A DNA stretch of 5,403 nt from positions 1 through 5,403 of the forward strand of contig CAZMTU010000133.1 in assembly GCA_964569225.1 (NCBI GenBank), given 5' to 3'. Origin of the DNA: CAKSQF01 sp964569225. GTDB taxonomy: Bacteria > Bacillota > Clostridia > Oscillospirales > CAG-272. The translations under genes were made by a program, and so were the position numbers. Shown one piece after another: positions 1-4,680 of the stretch (its first letter is position 1; each line of letters begins with the position of its first letter). The notes beneath the pieces are model-generated. The model made no database searches and was not told the origin of the DNA. It worked only from the letters and a program-made list of their open reading frames with translations.

Positions 1-1
1 G

Positions 2-829
2 GAATCGCCCGAAAAAGCAGTAGAAAAGGGAAAATCAAAATTTGCGGGGATTGAACTGGAAGGAAAAACACTGGGCGTGATTGGTTTAGGGGCTATCGGC
101 GGACTGGTGGCGAACGCAGCTGCAGCGCTTGGCATGGAGGTTATTGGATATGATCCTTATGTCAGTGTGGAAGCCGCTTGGCGGCTGAGCAGCAGCGTGC
201 GCAAGGCGTCCGGCTATGAGGAAATTTATCGGAACAGTGATTTTATCAGCATTCATGTGCCTGCCACACCCCAAACAAAGGGAATGTTCTGTGCGGATAC
301 CTTTGCGCAGATGAAAGAGGGCGTTCGGTTAGTTAATTTAGCAAGAGCGGATCTAGTGAATCTGAACGATCTGAAGGCCGCTTTAGAAAGCGGCAAAGTT
401 GCGCGGTATGTAACTGATTTTCCCAGTGCCGACAGTATTGGTGTGCCAGGGATTGTCACCATTCCTCATTTGGGCGCGTCTACGCAGGAATCTGAGGAGA
501 ATTGCGCCCGAATGGCGGCGCTTGAGCTGATCGATTTTGCCGAAAACGGCAACATTAAGAACAGCGTGAATTATCCTACGCTGTGCGTGGAGCGGGGCGG
601 TTGTTCCCGGATAGGCGTACTGCATGAGAATATTCCGGCGGTCATTTCGGGAATTACTGCCGCTGTGGCAGGACATCATCTAAATATTGAGCACATGGCG
701 AGTGGCAATAAGGGCGATAAAGGTTATGTGATTGTGGACTTTTACGGGGAGATTCCATCTTCACTGGAGCAGCAGATTGGTGAAATTGAAGGCGTTATCC
801 GTACCCTTATCTTTGAAGGCCGAAGATAA
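2..829 (+). CDS. serA: D-3-phosphoglycerate dehydrogenase, C-terminal part (5' truncated by window edge)
   Basis: The product oxidises 3-phosphoglycerate to 3-phosphohydroxypyruvate with NAD, the first step of serine synthesis, in the cytoplasm. The frame is open from base 2, giving 275 residues; the family is usually about 385-390 aa, so roughly 110 N-terminal residues lie outside the window. The GTG at 77 is an internal Val, not a start. The Rossmann motif GLGAIG is at partial residues 28-33, with an acidic residue (YDPY, Asp51) at the end of beta-2 as in NAD-dependent enzymes. The catalytic Arg is in NLARADLVN (Arg115) and the catalytic His in PHLGAST (His156). A C-terminal ACT domain spans about residues 203-275 (begins RIGVLHENIPAVIS), a common serine-sensing module. 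Odd point: between Arg and His the usual DVFxxEP segment is replaced by a short TDFPSAD segment with no catalytic Glu. The family call is firm; the 3-phosphoglycerate substrate is inferred from family and ACT domain. Confidence 0.93.
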   Translation, partial: ESPEKAVEKGKSKFAGIELEGKTLGVIGLGAIGGLVANAAAALGMEVIGYDPYVSVEAAWRLSSSVRKASGYEEIYRNSDFISIHVPATPQTKGMFCADTFAQMKEGVRLVNLARADLVNLNDLKAALESGKVARYVTDFPSADSIGVPGIVTIPHLGASTQESEENCARMAALELIDFAENGNIKNSVNYPTLCVERGGCSRIGVLHENIPAVISGITAAVAGHHLNIEHMASGNKGDKGYVIVDFYGEIPSSLEQQIGEIEGVIRTLIFEGRR

Positions 830-835
830 GATTGT

Positions 836-876
836 CCGCAGGCAGAGTATTTACTTTGTCTGCGGTATTTCTTTTT
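836..876 (+). terminator. Intrinsic terminator after serA
   Basis: A 12-bp stem (arms 836-847 and 854-865, two G-U pairs) with a 6-nt loop TATTTA is followed by TATTTCTTTTT. It starts 7 bases after the serA stop codon, so serA is the last gene of its transcript. Confidence 0.9.
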
Positions 877-880
877 ACGG

Positions 881-927
881 GTAAAACAATCTGCAATGCC
901 GTAAAATTGGGCTGCCTGTCGGTAAAA
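881..927 (+). repeat. Three phased GTAAAA direct repeats upstream of the P-II promoter
   Basis: GTAAAA occurs at 881-886, 901-906 and 922-927, spaced 20 and 21 bp (about two helical turns), each preceded by C or G and ending just before the -35 box. A fourth copy lies in the leader at 997-1002. The spacing would place all three on one face of the helix, which could suit an activator or repressor, but the motif is short and AT-rich and no regulator is identified. Confidence 0.35.
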
Positions 928-931
928 ACTA

Positions 932-960
932 TTGACAAGTCCACAAAAAAATGCTATCAT
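932..960 (+). promoter_or_regulatory. Sigma-A type promoter of the P-II gene, extended -10
   Basis: A perfect -35 TTGACA (932-937) is separated by 17 bp from the -10 TATCAT (955-960), which is preceded by an extended -10 TGC (952-954). Transcription should start near 967, leaving a leader of about 55 nt before the P-II start codon. It lies between the serA terminator and the P-II gene, so the latter is its own transcription unit. Confidence 0.85.
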
Positions 961-1022
961 ATAAGTGACGTAAGTCAGGGATTTACACGCAGTCCCGTAA
1001 AATGAAAAAGGAGACAAAAACA

Positions 1023-1361
1023 ATGAAAAAGCTTGAAATTATCACAAGACCTGAGAAACTGGATGATTTAAAGGCGATTCTGACCGAAAACGGCGCTACC
1101 GGTATTATGGTAACCAATGTTACCGGTCACGGAAACCAGCAGGGAAAAACCTATGTCTATAGAGGGGTTAAGTACTATGAAACAATGGTTTCAAAAATTA
1201 AAGTGGAAACAGTGGTCAAGGATGAAGTGGCTTCTGTGCTGGTAAACAAAATTGTGGATGGTATTCGCACCGGAAATATCGGAGACGGCAAGATTTTTAT
1301 TTACGACGTGGTAGACGCGATTCGGATTCGTACCGGTGAAAACGGTGAAGCGGCTATTTAA
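1023..1361 (+). CDS. glnB: P-II family nitrogen regulatory protein
   Basis: P-II proteins are small trimeric sensors that bind ATP/ADP and 2-oxoglutarate and control ammonium transport, glutamine synthetase or transcription factors by inserting their T-loop into the target. The ATG at 1023 is chosen over the in-frame ATG at 1002 because AAGGAG (1008-1013) sits 9 nt before it; the product is then 112 aa, the length of E. coli GlnB. Alignable positions are intact: Gln39 and Lys58 (MgATP/2-oxoglutarate site), Tyr51 (T-loop tip, uridylylated in enterobacteria), Lys90 within GDGKIF, and Arg101/Arg103 in IRIRTGE, ending EAAI. The T-loop is unusual: GHGNQQGKTYVYRGVKYYET replaces the usual GFGRQ and YRGAEY motifs. 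It is monocistronic, with its own promoter and terminator, and no amt or glutamine synthetase gene is visible nearby. Whether it is functionally GlnB or GlnK cannot be decided here, so the symbol is a family-level label. Confidence 0.93.
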   Translation: MKKLEIITRPEKLDDLKAILTENGATGIMVTNVTGHGNQQGKTYVYRGVKYYETMVSKIKVETVVKDEVASVLVNKIVDGIRTGNIGDGKIFIYDVVDAIRIRTGENGEAAI

Positions 1362-1439
1362 TTGAAGCGGATATGCAGATAAAAGCGAACGATCATATGG
1401 GCAAGTTCGATAAGAAAGTCCTTATGTATTTATGTTGAG

Positions 1440-1486
1440 GATACGGTGAAGCACCGATTAAGGTGCTTCACCGTATCTTTCGTTTT
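1440..1486 (+). terminator. Intrinsic terminator after the P-II gene
   Basis: A perfect 16-bp stem (arms 1440-1455 and 1462-1477) with a 6-nt loop is followed by TTTCGTTTT. It lies 79 bases after the stop codon. The opposite strand has no T-tract after the stem, so it should work only for + strand transcription. Confidence 0.92.
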
Positions 1487-1538
1487 GCTACGAACTTGAA
1501 ATCCTATGGATTGCTCTGTATATTTTCTCAATCGTAGA

Positions 1539-1640
1539 TTAAATTTCCTTAATACCGCAAAATGCCATGACACTTAATTGCGGTACATTCATTTGCCGTT
1601 CGTCTTGACCGCTGACACGGGTGGTCAGCTCTGCTTTTGA
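1539..1640 (-). pseudogene. 33-codon C-terminal remnant of an unrecognised protein
   Basis: On the minus strand a frame opens directly after a stop (1643-1641) and runs 33 codons to its own stop at 1541-1539. The peptide has ordinary protein composition (contains SGQDERQMNVPQLS and ends AFCGIKEI) and no start codon with a ribosome binding site at its upstream edge, so it looks like the tail of a longer protein whose 5' part was deleted. I do not recognise the family. It lies just downstream of the ABC ATPase remnant, on the same strand. It could also be a chance frame in decayed DNA. Confidence 0.35.
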
Positions 1641-1708
1641 TTAAATTAAAAATACGCAGTATAATTCTGTACCTGAGCGTTCCATAACTCAAAATATTTG
1701 CCGTTCGT
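1591..1708. repeat. 13-bp direct repeat bracketing the end of the ABC ATPase remnant
   Basis: ATTTGCCGTTCGT occurs at 1591-1603 and 1696-1708, 105 bp apart. On the minus strand the second copy encodes TNGK near the ABC ATPase C-terminus, while the first lies in the unrecognised 33-codon remnant. It may be a trace of duplication or recombination, or chance. Confidence 0.4.
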
Positions 1709-2103
1709 ATCGACTGCAAGCTCGTTATGCGTTCCCGTTTGCACAATAGCGCCGTGGTCGAATACGGCAATCTCATAGCAGAACTTGTAAGAGGAAAGTC
1801 TGTGAGAAATACAGATAGCGGTTTTATCACCGGCAATGTCATTGAATTTAGAGTAAATCTCTGCTTATGCAATCGGGTCAAGGGCTGCGGTGGGCTGTCA
1901 AAGATAATGAATGGAGCCTCCTTGTAAATAATATGGGCAATCGCTATCTTTTGTGCTTCACCACCGGATACGTTGACATCATTCTTGTCATGACGCTTAT
2001 AGGGATAAGTGCGAATACTATTCTCCATTTCAGACGGGCGTTCGCCAAAACCAGTCTTTTGCAGGCAATCAACCGCATGTCCTTCGTCAACCTTTCTTTT
2101 GTC
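1646..2103 (-). pseudogene. ABC-type ATPase remnant, C-terminal half, frameshifted and interrupted
   Basis: This is the back half of an ATP-binding protein of an ABC exporter/multidrug type. Reading from 2103 down, it passes YPYKRHDKNDVN and the signature VSGGEAQKIAIA, then reaches Walker B (FIIFD). There one base is missing: GAC (1899-1897) is followed by AG instead of a full Glu codon. Shifting frame restores PTAALDPIA (D-loop region), then a TAA at 1867-1865 where a sense codon is expected, then AEIYSKFNDIAGDKTAICIS, the H-loop ISHRLSS, and a normal C-terminus (LWNAQVQNYTAYF) with a stop at 1648-1646. Walker A and the whole N-terminal half are absent. Two independent lesions plus the missing Walker A make it inactive. 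Its neighbour upstream on the same strand is a response regulator start, as in regulated export or bacteriocin-immunity loci, but the original substrate cannot be told. Confidence 0.88.
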
Positions 2104-2177
2104 CACGCTTTCAGTAAGTCCAACGCAAACTCAGGGTCGGTTTTACTGTCATCGCAGATTGCTATGTTTAGTTTCAT
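2091..2177 (-). pseudogene. N-terminal remnant of a response regulator (probably LytTR type)
   Basis: The minus-strand ATG at 2177-2175 begins MKLNIAICDDSKTDPEFALD, the usual opening of a clostridial receiver domain: a hydrophobic beta-1 strand followed by the acidic Asp-Asp pocket (residues 9-10). After about 29 codons (through LLKAWTKER) the receiver similarity ends and the ABC ATPase sequence takes over in another frame, so the phospho-acceptor Asp, the rest of the receiver and the output domain are gone. A ribosome binding site (AAAAGGAAAAAAG, minus strand, about 2194-2182) is still present. The LytTR assignment rests on the style of the N-terminus only. This is the 5' end of one gene joined to the 3' end of another by a deletion. 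Confidence 0.7.
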
Positions 2178-2375
2178 CTGCTTTTTTCCTTTTAGATATA
2201 ATATAATTCCTTATCGCTCTCAATCCAGATGTGATTTTGTTAAGATTAGTTGATAGAAATTGCCTAAGGATTTTGAGCTAAGCAGAATTCTTTATGTGGC
2301 AGTGGCTTACACAGTCCTTTTCTATATTCGGAATAAAAAAATATAAAAAAAATCGGAAAAAATTGAACAAACCTA
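2178..2375. other. AT-rich intergenic stretch, no gene seen
   Basis: No frame on either strand here has a ribosome binding site plus protein-like sequence. Nearest the response regulator remnant, the minus strand holds only the leftover ribosome binding site and an AT-rich run (TATATTATATC), possibly the old promoter region. The + strand part from about 2330 is A-rich and precedes the HPr-like promoter. Confidence 0.6.
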
Positions 2376-2404
2376 TTGCAATTTTATCTCTCATTCTGTA
2401 TAAT
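2376..2404 (+). promoter_or_regulatory. Sigma-A type promoter of the HPr-like gene
   Basis: TTGCAA (2376-2381), a 17-bp spacer and a consensus TATAAT (2399-2404) form a strong promoter. Transcription would start near 2411, giving a leader of about 60 nt before the ATG at 2473. A TTGAAC at 2363-2368 is a second, less well spaced -35 candidate. Confidence 0.82.
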
Positions 2405-2472
2405 AATTACATAGAATTTGAATTACGATTTGTTTAAAATGACAGATCGCATAAAAAGGAGAATGATACATT

Positions 2473-2727
2473 ATGCTGACAAGAGAAGCAACTGTAAAGA
2501 ATGCCATTGGTTTGTATGCTAGACCCGCAACTGATTTTGTTTTGAAAGCAAATTCCTATCAGAGCTCGGTCTGGGTGGAATATGGGGAACGGCGTATCAA
2601 TGCCAAAAGCTTACTGGGCGTGCTTTCTCTGAAGATCATGAAGGATATGACTATCAGCATTGTGGCGGACGGTCCTGACGAGGCGGAGGCATTGGAGGTA
2701 CTTTGTGCCTTTTTAGAAACAGAATAA
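2473..2727 (+). CDS. HPr-family protein lacking the phosphotransfer histidine (Crh-like)
   Basis: The 84-aa length and fold pattern match HPr, the PTS phosphocarrier. The active-site loop reads GLYARPA, so position 15, the histidine phosphorylated by enzyme I, is Tyr (codon TAT, one base from CAT). The second landmark is intact: NAKSLLGVLSL puts Ser at position 46, the target of HPr kinase/phosphorylase, and Arg17 and Pro18 are kept. This is the arrangement of Bacillus Crh, where residue 15 is Gln and the protein acts only in carbon catabolite control, not sugar uptake. By inference this protein cannot carry PTS phosphate through His15 and is more likely a regulatory partner or a repurposed HPr fold. 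The start is supported by AAGGAGA (2456-2462), 10-11 nt upstream. It is monocistronic, with its own promoter and a downstream hairpin; no PTS gene is adjacent. The family call is firm, the function inferred. Confidence 0.9.
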   Translation: MLTREATVKNAIGLYARPATDFVLKANSYQSSVWVEYGERRINAKSLLGVLSLKIMKDMTISIVADGPDEAEALEVLCAFLETE

Positions 2728-2792
2728 TCGCGATACAGAGGAGAAATCAAATTTGAGATTTGCCTTTAATAGCTTTATTTAATTTCCATATA

Positions 2793-2830
2793 TTTAGGGG
2801 GCTTTTACATAAAGCTCCCTAAAGGTTTTC
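2793..2830 (+). terminator. Stem-loop after the HPr-like gene, probable terminator with a weak T-tract
   Basis: A 13-bp stem (arms 2793-2805 and 2811-2823, one G-U pair) with the loop TACAT lies 65 bases after the HPr-like stop codon. It is followed by GGTTTTC rather than a long T-run, so termination may be partial, or the structure may instead protect the 3' end of the mRNA. Confidence 0.55.
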
Positions 2831-3039
2831 AAGGACAACTAAATATTGAATTGTTTCTATATTTCAGGTTTTAAAATTTAAATTTGTCTGCGCTCTGTAA
2901 TTCTTTATTTTTTGATTTATTGTTAGTATAAGAATGACTGGCGTATTTATAAGTACGGCATCCCCTTTTAAATGGTCGAAGCTGAAAATGATTTCTGAAA
3001 TGAAACAAAAATTACCGGCAATAAAAAGCCCAAAAAGCA
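2831..3039. other. AT-rich intergenic stretch, no convincing gene
   Basis: Between the HPr-like hairpin and the phospholipid promoter I see no RNA gene, repeat or supported coding frame. A 38-codon frame opens with ATG at 2934 and ends at 3050, but it has no ribosome binding site, no well spaced promoter and no recognisable motif. Confidence 0.6.
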
Positions 3040-3068
3040 TTGCATTTTGACAAAAAATGTGCTATACT
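3040..3068 (+). promoter_or_regulatory. Promoter of the pssA-psd-alarmone synthetase operon
   Basis: TTGCAT (3040-3045), a 17-bp spacer and TATACT (3063-3068), preceded by an extended -10 TGC (3060-3062), form the best promoter. A perfect TTGACA at 3047-3052 is eye-catching but only 10 bp from this -10, with no -10 at the correct distance, so it is not the -35. The spacer contains the inverted repeat CATTTT-gacaa-AAAATG (3043-3059), a possible operator. The leader would be about 70 nt. Confidence 0.72.
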
Positions 3069-3145
3069 AAGAAGAAAATTTATGAATTTATTTTTACGTA
3101 TTCAAATATTTTAAGATAAAATGACTTCCGCGTTGGAAAGGTGTT

Positions 3146-3781
3146 ATGCTCATGCTGGGTTTTTATAATTATACCGTGATTCTCACCTATCTTTCGTTGT
3201 TTTCCTCATTGGGAGGCATATTTGCAGCTTTTGCGGGACATTCGCTATGGGCGGTCGCTTGTCTTATGGTTTCCGGGTTATGCGATGCTTTCGATGGAAA
3301 AATTGCTCGAACAAGACTCAAAAGTACTGATCAGGAAAAACGCTTTGGGATCCAGATTGATTCACTCTGCGATCTTGTCTGCTTTGGGATACTGCCTTGC
3401 TGTATCGGATATTCGATCGGTATGAAACGTCCATTTTACTTACTGATTTTCTTTATATACTTATTGGCCGCACTCATTCGTCTTGCTTATTTTAACGTTA
3501 TGGAAGAGGAACGCCAACAGCAAACCAATGAACGCCGCCGTTTTTACTGCGGATTGCCGGTTACGTCAGTTTCTTTAATTTTACCGGTGGTCTATGCGAT
3601 TCGGATTGGGTGCGGTAAATGGGGAACCCCTCTGTTTGCGGCTGCTATGCTTTTAATAGCGTTTCTTTTTGTTTGCAATTTTAAGTTGCGCAAGCCGGGG
3701 CTGAGAGGTATATTGCTTTTGATTGCCATAGGCTTGTTGGAGTTTGCCATTGTATTGCTTTTTAAGAGAGGGCTTCTCTGA
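3146..3781 (+). CDS. pssA: CDP-diacylglycerol--serine O-phosphatidyltransferase (phosphatidylserine synthase)
   Basis: This membrane enzyme transfers the phosphatidyl group from CDP-diacylglycerol to serine, giving phosphatidylserine and CMP. The CDP-alcohol phosphatidyltransferase motif is complete: Asp47, Asp50-Gly51, Ala54-Arg55, Gly68, Asp72 and Asp76 (ends FGIQIDSLCDLVCFG). The spacing between Ala-Arg and the second Gly is 12 residues rather than the usual 8-9. Several hydrophobic segments follow (about residues 77-92, 97-115, 137-152, 160-177 and 187-206), as expected for a multi-pass protein of 211 aa. Two in-frame ATGs compete: 3146, and 3152, which lies 10 nt after AAAGG and is slightly better placed; the product differs by two residues. 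Serine rather than another alcohol is inferred from the family style and from psd following directly. Its stop codon overlaps the psd start by one base (TGATG). Confidence 0.9.
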   Translation: MLMLGFYNYTVILTYLSLFSSLGGIFAAFAGHSLWAVACLMVSGLCDAFDGKIARTRLKSTDQEKRFGIQIDSLCDLVCFGILPCCIGYSIGMKRPFYLLIFFIYLLAALIRLAYFNVMEEERQQQTNERRRFYCGLPVTSVSLILPVVYAIRIGCGKWGTPLFAAAMLLIAFLFVCNFKLRKPGLRGILLLIAIGLLEFAIVLLFKRGLL

Positions 3782-4680
3782 TGCGCCCGGTATTGCCGAT
3801 CGATCAAAGGCCTTCCGCTTCCCTGCGTTTCCTTTACCGAACGGTACCGGGCAGGGCAGTCCTTTCTATATTTGCTCGTCCATTCGTATCTCGGCTGGTG
3901 GGAGCGTATCTCTCCAGCCGTTTTTCAAAGCATAGAATTGCGCCTTTTATCCGAAAAAATAAAATTGATTTGTCAGTATATGAAAATGAAGCGTATAGCT
4001 GCTTCAATGATTTTTTTACCCGTCATATTAAATCGGAGGCAAGACCGATAAACGCCGGGAAAAATAATTTAATTGCACCGTGTGATGGAAAGTTAACTGC
4101 ATGGCAGATTGCTGACGATACAGTGCTGAGCGTGAAGCAGAGCTGCTACACGCTTTCATCGCTGCTGCAGAACAGGGAATTGGCGGAAGCGTTTAATGGC
4201 GGGTGGGCGTTGATATTTCGTTTGTGCGTAGACGATTATCATCGGTATGCCTACGCGGTCAGCGGGCAAAAGGAATCCGATGTTTTTTTACCCGGAGTAC
4301 TGCATACAGTGCGTCCCGTGGCATTGGAAAAGCTGCCGGTATTCTGCCGCAATGCGCGCAGCTACTCTCTGCTGCATTCGCAGGCAATCGGGCAGATGAT
4401 TCAGATGGAGGTAGGCGCTATGATGGTGGGCAGAATCGAAAACCATCAAGGCGGCAGCGCAGCGGTGGCTCAGGGAGATGAAAAGGGGTATTTTGCCTTC
4501 GGCGGTTCTACCGTTATACTGCTTTTTCAAAAGGGCGCCATTACCCTTGACGATGAAATTATTGAAAACAGTCAAAACGGGTTGGAAACCATTGTGAAAT
4601 ATGGGGAAAGAATAGGGGGCTGCAATGTCAGTAGAAATGAATATGCTGCCGGAAGGGCAGATGAAGCAAATAGAACTTGA
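3781..4680 (+). CDS. psd: Phosphatidylserine decarboxylase proenzyme
   Basis: Psd converts phosphatidylserine to phosphatidylethanolamine at the membrane using a pyruvoyl group formed by self-cleavage. The expected catalytic triad is visible: Asp102 (PCDGK), His154 (DDYHRY) and Ser243 in the cleavage motif FGGST (residues 240-244). Cleavage before Ser243 would give a beta chain of about 242 residues and an alpha chain of about 57. SFNDFF-like CFNDFFTR (74-81) and EARPI (86-90) are also typical. The GGST form belongs to the clostridial-type enzymes, unlike the LGST of E. coli. The start at 3781 has AGAGAGGG (3765-3772) 8 nt upstream, partly able to pair with TCTCT at 3775-3779, which would make translation depend on ribosomes arriving from pssA. 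The conserved family ends near GERIG (about residue 278); the last 20 residues run over the start of the next gene, a 56-bp overlap. Confidence 0.94.
   Translation: MRPVLPIDQRPSASLRFLYRTVPGRAVLSIFARPFVSRLVGAYLSSRFSKHRIAPFIRKNKIDLSVYENEAYSCFNDFFTRHIKSEARPINAGKNNLIAPCDGKLTAWQIADDTVLSVKQSCYTLSSLLQNRELAEAFNGGWALIFRLCVDDYHRYAYAVSGQKESDVFLPGVLHTVRPVALEKLPVFCRNARSYSLLHSQAIGQMIQMEVGAMMVGRIENHQGGSAAVAQGDEKGYFAFGGSTVILLFQKGAITLDDEIIENSQNGLETIVKYGERIGGCNVSRNEYAAGRADEANRT

Noticed and set aside
1002..1022. Upstream in-frame ATG that would add seven residues (MKKETKT) to the P-II protein
   Set aside because: The ribosome binding site AAGGAG lies between the two ATGs, 9 nt before 1023, and the family begins at MKKLEII.
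1611..1629. GCTGAC/GTCAGC hairpin in the fossil region as a terminator
   Set aside because: The stem is only 6 bp, lies inside the remnant frame, and has no T-tract on either strand.
1867..2253. Long + strand frame overlapping the ABC ATPase and response regulator remnants
   Set aside because: Its translation has no family features and is the complement of recognisable minus-strand ABC ATPase sequence.
2415..2432. Possible cre (CcpA) site before the HPr-like gene around TTGAATTACGATTTG
   Set aside because: The spacing between the TGAA half and the central CG is one base too long, and the right half lacks the CA end.
2934..3050. 38-codon frame on the + strand between the HPr-like gene and pssA
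   Set aside because: There is no ribosome binding site, no correctly spaced promoter and no recognisable motif; it runs into the pssA promoter.
3047..3068. Perfect TTGACA as the -35 of the pssA promoter
   Set aside because: Only 10 bp separate it from TATACT, and no -10-like hexamer occurs 16-18 bp downstream; TTGCAT at 3040 fits with 17 bp.
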